A stretch of 9,764 nt of DNA from Zhenhengia stercoravium (GCA_018883975.1 JAHLFD010000066.1:1-9764); one strand, 5' to 3'; positions 1-6,935 are shown, counted from the first letter of the stretch. Notes: generated by a model not told the origin, from the sequence alone. Numbers and translations: made by a program.

Positions 1-143
1 ATACTACACATTAAATCCACTATATTCATATGCCCTAATACTTGATACATCTTAATATTATTACTAATAAGTAGTACTGATGTCATAATACATACAAAAG
101 ATACCCCTTTATCACTCCATGTATTTCTGCGACGAATAATCAT
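1..143 (-). CDS. Partial unidentified protein with N-terminal membrane segment (runs off left edge)
   Basis: An open frame starts with ATG at 143 on the minus strand and stays open for 47 codons to the window edge. The start sits a few bases after a good ribosome binding site (AAAGGGGTGA, about 147-156), which is the main reason to believe it. The visible N-terminus begins MIIRRRN and is followed around residues 14-27 by a hydrophobic run (GVSFVCIMTSVLLI), so a signal peptide or membrane anchor is plausible under the positive-inside rule. It lies downstream of dtd in the same direction but beyond a likely terminator, so it may have a separate transcript or depend on read-through. I do not recognise the family, and a short chance frame cannot be excluded. 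Confidence 0.4.
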   Translation of the reverse strand, partial: MIIRRRNTWSDKGVSFVCIMTSVLLISNNIKMYQVLGHMNIVDLMCS

Positions 144-171
144 AAGTTCACCCCTTTATCTACTCATACTT

Positions 172-207
172 TAAAAAAGAGGATAGCAGCTTTTATGGCG
201 CTATCCT
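172..207 (-). terminator. Rho-independent terminator after dtd
   Basis: On the minus strand a GGATAGC/GCTATCC stem (200-206 with 181-187), extendable by one G.U pair, is followed by TCTTTTTT. It lies about nine bases past the dtd stop codon and probably ends the relA-dtd transcript. Confidence 0.75.
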
Positions 208-215
208 TCTTCTTT

Positions 216-665
216 CTAAAATGTTTTACTACTATCTAATAAGATGGTAACAGGACCATCATTAATAAGTGCCACTTTCATATCTGCTTGGAACTGCCCT
301 GCCTCAAAAGGCACACCTTTTTCCTCAAGCTTACTCATAAAGCACTCATATTTTTTTCTAGCTTCCTCTACACTACCTGAAGCTGTAAAGCTTGGTCTCA
401 TGCCTTTAATAGCATTGCCATAAAGCGTAAAGTTAGGTACGATAAGGAGCTTGCCTTCTACATCTTGAACAGACAAATTCATCTTGCCTTGCTCATCTTC
501 AAAAATACGTAAACCGCTTATTTTATTAATGATATAATCCATATCTGCTTCTGTATCATCTGCCTTAATCCCAACAAGTACCATAAGGCCTTTATTGATT
601 TGTCCTACAACTTCACCTTCTATTGTAACGGAAGCTTCTAATACACGTTGCACAACTGCTCTCAT
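216..665 (-). CDS. dtd: D-aminoacyl-tRNA deacylase
   Basis: DTD hydrolyses D-amino acids (and misattached glycine) from tRNA in the cytosol, recycling tRNA and keeping D-residues out of proteins. The 149-residue length and the start MRAVVQRV are typical of the family. The C-terminal motif NDGPVT (residues 135-140) keeps the Gly-cisPro pair (G137-P138) that enforces chiral proofreading, and FTLYG (79-83) and RPSF (90-93) are also kept. The other signature, normally Ser-Gln before FTL, reads Pro77-Asn78 here, a notable departure. The start is fixed by AAGGAG at 671-676, five bases upstream; that site overlaps the relA stop codon, so the two genes are co-transcribed and possibly translationally coupled. 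Family assignment is secure; the effect of the motif change on activity is unknown. Confidence 0.95.
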   Translation of the reverse strand: MRAVVQRVLEASVTIEGEVVGQINKGLMVLVGIKADDTEADMDYIINKISGLRIFEDEQGKMNLSVQDVEGKLLIVPNFTLYGNAIKGMRPSFTASGSVEEARKKYECFMSKLEEKGVPFEAGQFQADMKVALINDGPVTILLDSSKTF

Positions 666-674
666 ATTATCTCC

Positions 675-2909
675 TTACGATGAAACACGTTCAATCTCTA
701 CAACATCTGGTATCTGCATAACCTTACGTGTAAGCTCATCAAGCTGATACGTATGGGTAATTTCAATACGAATATTGAAGACTGCTTCATGATTTTTAGT
801 TGTTCTAGCATTCAGTGATTTTACAGCTAATTTCATATCCGTTAGGATTCTTGAAATATCTAAAATAATGCCCATACGGTCACTACCTGTAATCTGAATT
901 TCAGTAATATAAGTGCGGTGACTCTCTTCTTCATTAAACCACTGCGCTTCAATGAGACGCTCTTTCTCTTCTTCACACATATGCACAATGTTAGTACAGT
1001 CCTGACGGTGAATAGAAACCCCACGTCCTCTTGTAATATAACCAACAATATCATCGCCTGGAAGCGGTCTACAGCATTTAGAGAATCTAACAGCTACATC
1101 TCCTACTCCTCGTACAACAATACCACTCTTACTCTTCTTAGGTTGCTTCTCTTCTACAAAGCCTTCTTTATCACTATGTGCATCTAAAATCTGCTGTGGT
1201 GTAATTGGCATTTTCTTAAGCTTAATATTTTCATCAATAAGACGTTGTATAATCTGCTTTTCCTTAATGCTACCATACCCTATAGACGCACATACAGCAT
1301 CCCAATTTTTTAACCCATAGCGTTTATAAACATTTTCAATACACTGCGTGTCGGAAAGTGCTGATAAGCTATAGCCTCTTTGTCTTGCACATGTTTCAAG
1401 AAGTTCTTTACCTCGTATAATATCTTCTTGTTTAAACTGCTTTCTAAACCATTGGTTAATCTTATTTCTAGCTTGTGTGCTCTTAACAATGTTAAGCCAG
1501 TCACGGCTAGGACCTCTAGAGTTTTGAGAAGTTAAAATCTCTACTCTATCACCATTTTTAATAATATAGTCTACTTTGACAATTTTGCTGTTAACCTTAG
1601 CACCTACCATCTTATTACCAATATCACTATGGATATAGTATGCATAATCAATCGGTGTGGAACCTTTTGGCAAGGTTAAAAGTTCACCTTTTGGTGTGAA
1701 TACATATACCTGATCTGTATATATATCAAGGTCTAGCTTAAGGGCATTCATGAACTCTGTATTATCATCCATATCCCTTTGCCACTCAAGAATCTGCTTA
1801 AGCCAAGCAAGCTTTTCCTCAGCTTTAGCGCTACCAACAGCTTCTGTATGATTACCATCTTTATATTTCCAGTGTGCTGCAATACCATATTCTGCTGTTC
1901 TATGCATCTCTTCCGTACGAATTTGAATTTCAAAAGGTGTACCTTCACTGCCCATAAGGGTCGTATGAAGAGACTGATACATATTAGATTTAGGCATGGC
2001 AATATAATCTTTAAAACGCCCTGGAATTGGCGTATAAAGCTCGTGAATAATACCTAGAACGCCATAGCAATCTTTAACATTATGCACAATTGCTCTTACT
2101 GCAAATAAGTCATATATTTGATCGAGCGTTTTATTTTTATTAACAATCTTTTTATAAATACTGAAGAAATGTTTAGGACGTCCTTCAACTGTACATTCGA
2201 TGCCCGCTTCTTCTAGCTTGGTCTTGATCTGCTCTACAATCTGCTCAATGTAAGCCATACGCTCACTACGCTTCTTAGCAATTTTTTGAGCTAAATCATA
2301 ATAGACCTCCGGCTCAATATAGCGGAGGGATAAGTCTTCAAGATCTGCTTTAATTTTGCAAATACCAAGTCTATGTGCAATTGGAGCATAAATTGTAAGT
2401 GTTTCTTCTGCAATTCTCTTCTGCTTATGCGGTGGCATAAACTTAAGTGTCTGCATGTTATGAAGCCTGTCGGCAAGCTTAATAAGGACTACACGGATAT
2501 CTTGCGCCATGGCAAGAAACATCTTACGGTAGTTCTCTGCTTGTATTTCTTCTTTTTGAAGTTCTTTATTAGCTGATGCATATTTTATAACGCCCAGTTT
2601 GGTTACGCCATCTACTAAAAGAGCGACTTCCTTATTAAAAAGTTTCTCAATATCTTCTAAAGTATAATCCGTGTCTTCTACGACATCATGCAGAATCCCT
2701 GCTGTAATGGATTCAATGTCTAGCTCTAAGTCTGCTAATATATATGCCACTTGGAGAGGGTGGATAATATATGGTTCTCCTGACTTTCTAAGCTGGCCTT
2801 CATGGGCTTCTTTTGCAAGCTTATAAGCCTTTTCAACCATGCTGACATCATCTGACGGATGGTATGAACGTATTCGGTTAATGAGCTTTTCATAAATTTC
2901 ATCAGGCAT
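675..2909 (-). CDS. relA: Bifunctional (p)ppGpp synthetase/hydrolase, RelA/SpoT (Rsh) family
   Basis: This enzyme makes and degrades the stringent-response alarmone (p)ppGpp from GTP/GDP and ATP, usually in response to uncharged tRNA on the ribosome. With the start used here it is 744 residues, normal for long Rsh proteins. In order: an HD hydrolase domain with H50, H74-D75 and D147 all present; the synthetase domain with RFKD (298-301), YQSLHTT (311-317) and EIQIRT (327-332); a TGS domain (about 395-455); a zinc-finger-like region with C612-C613, H634 and C638; and a C-terminal ACT domain (about 667-742). The RxKD form of the synthetase motif marks bifunctional Firmicutes enzymes as opposed to E. 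coli RelA. An in-frame ATG ten codons upstream (2939) has no ribosome binding site and lies only about 8 nt from the predicted transcription start, so ATG at 2909 is preferred. dtd follows after nine bases. Confidence 0.96.
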   Translation of the reverse strand: MPDEIYEKLINRIRSYHPSDDVSMVEKAYKLAKEAHEGQLRKSGEPYIIHPLQVAYILADLELDIESITAGILHDVVEDTDYTLEDIEKLFNKEVALLVDGVTKLGVIKYASANKELQKEEIQAENYRKMFLAMAQDIRVVLIKLADRLHNMQTLKFMPPHKQKRIAEETLTIYAPIAHRLGICKIKADLEDLSLRYIEPEVYYDLAQKIAKKRSERMAYIEQIVEQIKTKLEEAGIECTVEGRPKHFFSIYKKIVNKNKTLDQIYDLFAVRAIVHNVKDCYGVLGIIHELYTPIPGRFKDYIAMPKSNMYQSLHTTLMGSEGTPFEIQIRTEEMHRTAEYGIAAHWKYKDGNHTEAVGSAKAEEKLAWLKQILEWQRDMDDNTEFMNALKLDLDIYTDQVYVFTPKGELLTLPKGSTPIDYAYYIHSDIGNKMVGAKVNSKIVKVDYIIKNGDRVEILTSQNSRGPSRDWLNIVKSTQARNKINQWFRKQFKQEDIIRGKELLETCARQRGYSLSALSDTQCIENVYKRYGLKNWDAVCASIGYGSIKEKQIIQRLIDENIKLKKMPITPQQILDAHSDKEGFVEEKQPKKSKSGIVVRGVGDVAVRFSKCCRPLPGDDIVGYITRGRGVSIHRQDCTNIVHMCEEEKERLIEAQWFNEEESHRTYITEIQITGSDRMGIILDISRILTDMKLAVKSLNARTTKNHEAVFNIRIEITHTYQLDELTRKVMQIPDVVEIERVSS

Positions 2910-2917
2910 CGAGTCTA

Positions 2918-2925
2918 CCCCCTTT
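2918..2925 (-). promoter_or_regulatory. Ribosome binding site that sets the relA start
   Basis: AAAGGGGG lies eight bases before ATG 2909. The upstream in-frame ATG at 2939 is preceded only by A/T, so this site decides for the shorter protein. Confidence 0.7.
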
Positions 2926-2953
2926 TTCGTCACTTGCATATATTTATTATATT

Positions 2954-2982
2954 ATTATAGTCATGTTAGAATAAAAATTCAA
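2954..2982 (-). promoter_or_regulatory. Sigma-A-type promoter of relA-dtd
   Basis: On the minus strand TTGAAT (2977-2982) and a perfect TATAAT (2954-2959) are separated by exactly 17 bases. Transcription would start near 2947, giving a leader of about 38 nt to the ATG at 2909. This makes relA-dtd a unit separate from recJ-apt. Confidence 0.75.
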
Positions 2983-3074
2983 TGCTATTATTGTAGAAAC
3001 TGTTGAATTATGGGGCGTAGGGGGGAAAGTGGGGAGAGTGTGACTCATTTTTCTACCTACTACTTCTACTTTTT

Positions 3075-3142
3075 AAGAGCTGATACTCATTCTCCGTTCC
3101 ACAACATGTCAAACTCGGCTACGCCTTAAACATAGCGCTAAG
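3075..3142. repeat. Copy 1 of a two-block motif shared with 6936-6994
   Basis: Block A (17 bases, AAGAGCTGATACTCATT, 3075-3091) and block B (13 bases, ACATAGCGCTAAG, 3130-3142) recur in the same order and orientation right of the S1 gene. Identity is 15/17 and 11/13, and all four differences are transitions. The inter-block gap is 38 bases here and 29 in the other copy. Block B overlaps the P1 stem of the candidate RNA. Confidence 0.5.
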
Positions 3143-3275
3143 TGCATCCTATTTCAAATTTCGTGCAGCTCTAGAAAAAGTTCCAGATATAGGATCAATC
3201 CCCCTCTCCCTGCTCAGAAACCTCATGAAAATATTTCCATAAGGTTTCTACTGTGTGGAGGTCCTCCCGCTATGT
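3130..3275 (-). ncRNA. Candidate structured RNA upstream of relA (unrecognised family)
   Basis: Four nested pairings are visible. P1 is an 8-bp closing stem, ACATAGCG (3130-3137) with CGCTATGT (3268-3275). P2 is a 34-base hairpin at 3216-3249. P3 pairs ATCCTAT (3146-3152) with ATAGGAT (3189-3195). P3b, nested in P3, pairs 3171-3176 with 3181-3186. P2 has two mismatches and P3b one on the plus strand; read as minus-strand RNA all three become G.U pairs, so every position of P2 can pair. This strand bias argues for transcription from the minus strand, in the relA direction. An alternative pairing (3166-3172 with 3076-3082) competes with P3b. No consensus promoter or terminator was found for it, and it matches no RNA family I can name. 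It may instead be a repeat element or a leader of relA. Confidence 0.35.
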
Positions 3276-3307
3276 GCGTTACTGGGTCTAGTTATAAACA
3301 GCACTGA

Positions 3308-3350
3308 ATATATGCTATATGATTAATTTACTATTATATATATGCTATAT
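3308..3350. repeat. 13-base direct repeat, 30 bases apart
   Basis: ATATATGCTATAT occurs at 3308-3320 and again, identical, at 3338-3350. The start-to-start distance of 30 bases is close to three helical turns, so both copies would face the same side of the DNA. The spacing would suit a paired protein-binding site, but the AT-rich composition makes chance recurrence more likely than usual. No good promoter overlaps it. Confidence 0.5.
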
Positions 3351-3372
3351 AACTTTTTTTGGTTAAGCTAAT

Positions 3373-3410
3373 AAAAAAAGACACGTAGTGGATGGACTAC
3401 GTGTCTTTTT
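3373..3410 (-). terminator. Strong terminator after recJ-apt
   Basis: A perfect stem with GACACGTAGT/ACTACGTGTC at its core (left arm to 3389, right arm from 3396) and a six-base loop is followed on the minus strand by seven T. It lies about 16 bases past the apt stop. A-rich and T-rich flanks on both sides make it potentially bidirectional. Confidence 0.9.
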
Positions 3411-3425
3411 CGTGTTAAATCATAA

Positions 3426-3938
3426 TTAGTATTTAAGTAAGGAAACGATATTTTGTCCTTTAAGGAGTTCTCTACCGTTTAAGCCTTCGAGTTCAATAAG
3501 ATAAACAATCTTTACAACTTCACCACCAAGTTTTTCTACAAGGTCAACGATAGCTTTTGTTGTACCGCCTGTTGCAAGAAGGTCATCTGCAATTATTACT
3601 TTTTGGCCTGGTTTGATTGCATCAATGTGCATTTCAATTGTGTTGCTACCATATTCTAAATCATAGCTTTGGCCAATTGTTTTGTAAGGTAATTTACCTG
3701 GTTTTCTAACAGGAACGAAGCCTTTTTGAAGTTTATAAGCTAAAGGAACACCAAAGATGAATCCTCTTGACTCTGGTCCAATTACGATATCAAACTCAAC
3801 ATCTTGTACTGATTCTGCCATTTTATCTATAGATTCTTGTAAACCTTTAGCATCTTGTAATAATGGAGTGATATCTTTAAACAAGATACCTTCCTTTGGG
3901 AAATTCTCTACATCTCTGATTAATGTATTTAAATCCAT
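3426..3938 (-). CDS. apt: Adenine phosphoribosyltransferase
   Basis: APT converts adenine and PRPP to AMP and pyrophosphate in purine salvage, in the cytosol. With the start used here the protein is 170 residues, the usual size. Family landmarks are the N-terminal FPKEGILFKDITPLL (13-27), GPESRGF (54-60), RKPGKLPY (78-85) and the PRPP-binding loop IADDLLATGGTT (116-127), whose paired aspartates D118-D119 are present. An ATG two codons upstream (3944) directly abuts the AGGAGG site with no spacing, so ATG 3938, six bases from that site, is the better start. The recJ stop codon lies 14 bases upstream, so apt is in the recJ operon. In Firmicutes apt commonly sits between recJ and relA, as here. 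Confidence 0.96.
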   Translation of the reverse strand: MDLNTLIRDVENFPKEGILFKDITPLLQDAKGLQESIDKMAESVQDVEFDIVIGPESRGFIFGVPLAYKLQKGFVPVRKPGKLPYKTIGQSYDLEYGSNTIEMHIDAIKPGQKVIIADDLLATGGTTKAIVDLVEKLGGEVVKIVYLIELEGLNGRELLKGQNIVSLLKY

Positions 3939-3944
3939 ATGCAT

Positions 3945-3950
3945 CCTCCT
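3945..3950 (-). promoter_or_regulatory. Ribosome binding site that sets the apt start
   Basis: A perfect AGGAGG lies six bases before ATG 3938 and zero bases before ATG 3944, which selects the inner ATG. Confidence 0.8.
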
Positions 3951-3952
3951 GA

Positions 3953-6265
3953 TTACTTCTTTTTCATACTTTGTGCAAATTCTTGCAAACTCATGTACCG
4001 CTTAGAATGCTCTAGTTTGGTTTTATTACCTGTTAATAATCTATATACAACTCTTTCTTCTATGAGCTCGTAACTTAATAGCTCTAGTTCTGTAAAAACA
4101 TCTAGTATTTGTAGTATTTTATACTCCGTCATTTCATAACTTGTAAACATTTGTACTAATTTGTGTAAGTAAATGTCTCCTGGATTATGCTTTAAATACT
4201 TATAGACAATTTTACAATCAGTATAACTTGGTACCATCTTAGGTATTTGTAATTTGTGCTGCTCTAATGAAGTGCTTAGACACCTATATGGCCCTAGAGT
4301 TGTAAAATCCCATTCGTAACAAAGCATATTCTCCCTAGCTTCCTTGTTTGGCATTACACAAATCATTGGTTCCTCTTCTAAAGACCAACAATCATTATAA
4401 CACACTTTTCCTAAGATAGTAATATTTTTTTCATGCTTACTGTAGTGTTTAATGGCTTCTTTAAAACTATGCTCTGTATAAACTCCAATAGGTGGTATAA
4501 CAGGTTCTTTTTCCTTAATAAGTTCTAGCCCTAAAGGTACCTGTGGCACTTGACATGCTTTATAAAGAGCTAAATAATACTTACTCTTTAATATACTTTC
4601 TTCACTTGAAATAATATCCTTGATACGAAGCTGTACAGATGTTTTATTGTTCCATACATTTTTAGTGACTTCACATGCTACAATAACCTCTTCGCCTTCC
4701 GTTAGGCAATCAGCCAAATAGCCTTTATCAAATCCTATACAATGTAATACAGTATGATTTTTTTGAAGGGCAACCTTTAAATGTTTATCCCCACCAATTT
4801 TCTGAGCATATTGTATAAAGCCTCTTACTGCAAAAGTAGGCGTTGGATTAGATACCCCAAAAGGTTCCATTTTATCCAGCTCATCGCATACCTTAAGAGA
4901 AATACTGTCAGCTGGAAGCTCTAAATCGATATCTAAGGATGGGGTAAGGAGCTCTTCATTTAACAGCTCCTTACCATAGGCATTAAGTTCTTTTCTAAAA
5001 GGTTCAAGTTTTGCTTCCTCTAAGGAAAGTCCTGCTGCCATTTCATGTCCACCAAATCTTATCATATGCTCCTTCACATGATTTAAAGCCTCAAAAATAT
5101 TAAATCCTTCTACACTTCGTGCAGAGCCAGAGTAAACACCATCTTCTAAAGTTAAAATAATCGTAGGCTTATAATATTTACTTAAAATACGTGAAGCTAC
5201 AATCCCAATAACACCATGGTGCCACTCTTTACCAGCTACAATAATAATATCTTCATTTTTCACATCTACATACTGCTCAATATAAGCTTCTGCTTCCTTT
5301 AAAATAGCCATTTCCATATCTTGGCGCTTGCGGTTTTCATTCTCTAACGCTTCTGCAATAGTCTTAGCTATTTTTTCATCTTTCGTTGTAAGGAGCTCAA
5401 CCCCTATCTTAGCATCACTAATACGCCCTGCTGCATTAATACGTGGTCCAAGCTGATAACCAATTAAGTTAGATGTAATTTTAAGTTCACCATTTCGTAC
5501 CGTATTTAACAAAGCTCTAAGCCCTGGATGCACTGTATCTTTCATTCTTTCAAACCCAAAATAAGTGATGATACGGTTCTCATCTCTAAGAGGTACCACA
5601 TCAGCAATAGTCCCAAGTGCCACAATATCTAAGTACTTCCATATCTTTTCTACTGCATTTTCAGCTATAGCTAAAGCATGTATAAGTTTAAAAGTTACAC
5701 CTACACCAGCTAAACTATCAAAAGGATATGTAGTATCAGGCCTTTTAGGATTGATGACGCAAAACGCCTTAGGCAGGCTCTCCTGACATTCATGATGGTC
5801 TGTAATAATGATATCCATACCTATTGTATTTCCAAAATCTACTTCTTCATTAGCTGCAATCCCCGTATCTACTGTAATCATTAAAGAACTATACCCCTTA
5901 ATCAGTTCTATGGCACCTTTATTAAGACCATAGCCTTCTTCCGTACGGTTTGGAATATAGTAAGATACTTTATAACCTTGTTCCTTTAGAAACATATATA
6001 AAATAGAAGTACTTGTTACACCATCTACATCATAGTCTCCATAGATTACAATATGCTCATCTGAAGCCTTTGCGCGCTGTATACGTTCTACAGCTTTATC
6101 CATATCATTTAACAAATAAGGCGAATGTAACTGCTCCTTGGAAGGTGTTAAAAAACGCTCTATTTCTTCATGATCTTTTATCCCGCGTCTATATAAAATT
6201 TTCTCTATAATATTTCCTTCTGTACTATCTATCTGGCTATGCCATTTATATTTACTTGGTAGCAA
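3953..6265 (-). CDS. recJ: Single-stranded-DNA-specific 5'-3' exonuclease RecJ
   Basis: RecJ degrades single-stranded DNA 5' to 3' in recombination and mismatch/base-excision repair, using divalent metal ions. The 770 residues show the DHH-family motifs in order: YGDYDVDG (75-82), VDTG (132-135), the name-giving DHH (156-158), ALGTIADVVPL (216-226) and RINAAGRISDA (275-285). The DHHA1 motif GGHEMAAG (405-412) follows, then an OB-like segment to about 550. The remaining 220 residues form the long C-terminal extension common in Firmicutes RecJ and absent from E. coli RecJ. The start is TTG: a stop codon lies immediately upstream in frame, and GAGGGTG sits eight bases before it. apt follows 14 bases after the stop. 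An extended -10 promoter lies just upstream, making recJ the first gene of the unit. Confidence 0.95.
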   Translation of the reverse strand: MLPSKYKWHSQIDSTEGNIIEKILYRRGIKDHEEIERFLTPSKEQLHSPYLLNDMDKAVERIQRAKASDEHIVIYGDYDVDGVTSTSILYMFLKEQGYKVSYYIPNRTEEGYGLNKGAIELIKGYSSLMITVDTGIAANEEVDFGNTIGMDIIITDHHECQESLPKAFCVINPKRPDTTYPFDSLAGVGVTFKLIHALAIAENAVEKIWKYLDIVALGTIADVVPLRDENRIITYFGFERMKDTVHPGLRALLNTVRNGELKITSNLIGYQLGPRINAAGRISDAKIGVELLTTKDEKIAKTIAEALENENRKRQDMEMAILKEAEAYIEQYVDVKNEDIIIVAGKEWHHGVIGIVASRILSKYYKPTIILTLEDGVYSGSARSVEGFNIFEALNHVKEHMIRFGGHEMAAGLSLEEAKLEPFRKELNAYGKELLNEELLTPSLDIDLELPADSISLKVCDELDKMEPFGVSNPTPTFAVRGFIQYAQKIGGDKHLKVALQKNHTVLHCIGFDKGYLADCLTEGEEVIVACEVTKNVWNNKTSVQLRIKDIISSEESILKSKYYLALYKACQVPQVPLGLELIKEKEPVIPPIGVYTEHSFKEAIKHYSKHEKNITILGKVCYNDCWSLEEEPMICVMPNKEARENMLCYEWDFTTLGPYRCLSTSLEQHKLQIPKMVPSYTDCKIVYKYLKHNPGDIYLHKLVQMFTSYEMTEYKILQILDVFTELELLSYELIEERVVYRLLTGNKTKLEHSKRYMSLQEFAQSMKKK

Positions 6266-6280
6266 TCATTATTCACCCTC
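6252..6280 (-). promoter_or_regulatory. recJ initiation region: TTG start with overlapping five-codon frame
   Basis: GAGGGTG (6274-6280) precedes two competing starts. ATG at 6269 (spacing 4) opens a tiny frame, M-I-A-T-K-stop. TTG at 6265 (spacing 8) opens recJ in another frame. The ATG frame terminates inside the recJ coding start at 6252-6254. Spacing favours TTG, but ATG is normally the stronger initiator, so the arrangement could lower recJ translation. Confidence 0.55.
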
Positions 6281-6296
6281 TCTCATTCATAAGGCT

Positions 6297-6305
6297 ATTA
6301 TAACA
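6297..6305 (-). promoter_or_regulatory. Extended -10 promoter of recJ-apt
   Basis: TGTTATAAT on the minus strand is a perfect -10 hexamer (6297-6302) preceded by the extended TGn element. No convincing -35 is present at the right distance, as is common for extended -10 promoters. The start would be near 6290, about 25 nt from the TTG. Confidence 0.6.
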
Positions 6306-6358
6306 TATTTTTCTCAGTCTTTATTTATTTTTATATCTATACAATGGTTTTATTCTTA

Positions 6359-6367
6359 TGATATAAT
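6359..6367 (+). promoter_or_regulatory. Extended -10 promoter of the S1-domain gene
   Basis: TGATATAAT (perfect TATAAT at 6362-6367 with extended TGn) would start transcription near 6374, about 27 nt before the ATG. It is divergent from the recJ promoter across about 55 bases of very AT-rich DNA. A second TATAAT at 6383-6388 is too close to the start codon to serve well. Confidence 0.6.
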
Positions 6368-6400
6368 TTATACGTTATTTACTATAATAGGAGTGTTATC

Positions 6401-6763
6401 ATGACTGAAAAATTTCAAGTAGGACAAATTATTGAAGGTACAGTAACAGGTGTTAAAGCGTTTGGAGCATTCGTTTCATTAGACGAGAAAACTCAAGGAC
6501 TCGTGCACATTTCACATATCACTCATGGCTTTCTAGAAAATATTGCTGACGCAGTTAAAGTGGGGGACACTGTGAAAGTAAAAATTTTATCTATTGACCC
6601 AGAGACAGGTAAAATCTCTCTTTCAATGAAAAATGCAAAGCCAGCACCACAAAGAGCGCCTAAAAAAGAAGCGCCACCAGCAGACTTTGAAACTTTAATG
6701 AAAGGCTTCCTAAAAGATTCAACTGATCGTCAAACAGACATTAACAAAAGACTTAATCGCTAA
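6401..6763 (+). CDS. S1-domain RNA-binding protein, YugI/GSP13/CvfD type
   Basis: This small cytosolic protein of 120 residues has one S1 (OB-fold) RNA-binding domain at about 4-77, with the typical GxxxxGTVTGVKAFGAFV opening, GLVHISHI (33-40) and the VKVKILSID...KISLSMK end. A Pro/Ala/Lys-rich linker (79-94) leads to a short C-terminal segment, ADFETLMKGFLKDS (94-107). This arrangement is that of B. subtilis YugI (general stress protein 13) and the CvfD regulators, which bind the ribosome or mRNA and affect translation under stress; that role here is inferred from family. GGAG at 6390-6393 supports the ATG. It is a single-gene unit with its own promoter and a strong terminator, divergent from recJ. 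Confidence 0.9.
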   Translation: MTEKFQVGQIIEGTVTGVKAFGAFVSLDEKTQGLVHISHITHGFLENIADAVKVGDTVKVKILSIDPETGKISLSMKNAKPAPQRAPKKEAPPADFETLMKGFLKDSTDRQTDINKRLNR

Positions 6764-6773
6764 GAGTTTCTAT

Positions 6774-6803
6774 AAAAGACAGGTACATAGTACCTGTCTT
6801 TTT
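6774..6803 (+). terminator. Terminator of the S1-domain gene
   Basis: A 13-bp perfect stem (6774-6786 with 6790-6802) around a three-base loop, containing AGACAGGTAC/GTACCTGTCT, ends in a T run. It begins about 11 bases after the stop codon. Confidence 0.9.
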
Positions 6804-6834
6804 GCATGTCTAATATTTCATTTATATTATAAAT

Positions 6835-6863
6835 TTGACTAAATCATAAACTTAATGTACGAT
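6835..6863 (+). promoter_or_regulatory. Candidate promoter of an orphan small transcript
   Basis: TTGACT (6835-6840, five of six consensus bases), a spacer of exactly 17, then TACGAT (6858-6863, four of six). It lies after the S1 gene's terminator and points to the terminator at 6992-7025 with no gene between. Confidence 0.5.
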
Positions 6864-6935
6864 TTGTGAACTATTTTGAACTTTCATCGAGAACCCTTGC
6901 GATGGCTAGAATTGAGTGCTATCATTAAATCATCC

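Larger units (their letters stand above)
2983..3372. other. Gene-free stretch between apt and relA with G/C-rich structured core
   Basis: No credible reading frame is visible on either strand. The part from about 3010 to 3300 is clearly richer in G and C than the AT-rich gene ends around it, with G-runs at 3012-3038 and a complementary C-rich run at 3200-3210. It contains the candidate RNA fold at 3130-3275, the 17/13-base motif shared with the gap at 6936-6994, and, nearer apt, the 13-base direct repeat. It is bounded by the apt terminator on one side and the relA promoter on the other. It could be a small RNA gene, a long alternative leader of relA, or the remnant of a mobile or repeat element. 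Confidence 0.5.

Noticed and set aside
860..2576. Several open frames of 60-92 codons overlapping relA on both strands
   Set aside because: They overlap a well-conserved gene throughout, lack ribosome binding sites and have no recognisable domains.
2910..2939. Upstream ATG giving a 754-residue RelA
   Set aside because: No ribosome binding site, and it lies about 8 nt from the predicted transcription start; ATG 2909 has a good site.
3104..3112. Perfect TTGACA at 3107-3112 on the minus strand as a promoter
   Set aside because: No acceptable -10 hexamer occurs 16-18 bases downstream.
2983..3372. RNase P RNA, tmRNA or SRP RNA in the apt-relA gap
   Set aside because: None of the conserved sequence signatures of these RNAs could be found on either strand.
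3939..3944. ATG 3944 as apt start
   Set aside because: It touches the AGGAGG site with no spacer; ATG 3938 is at the optimal distance.
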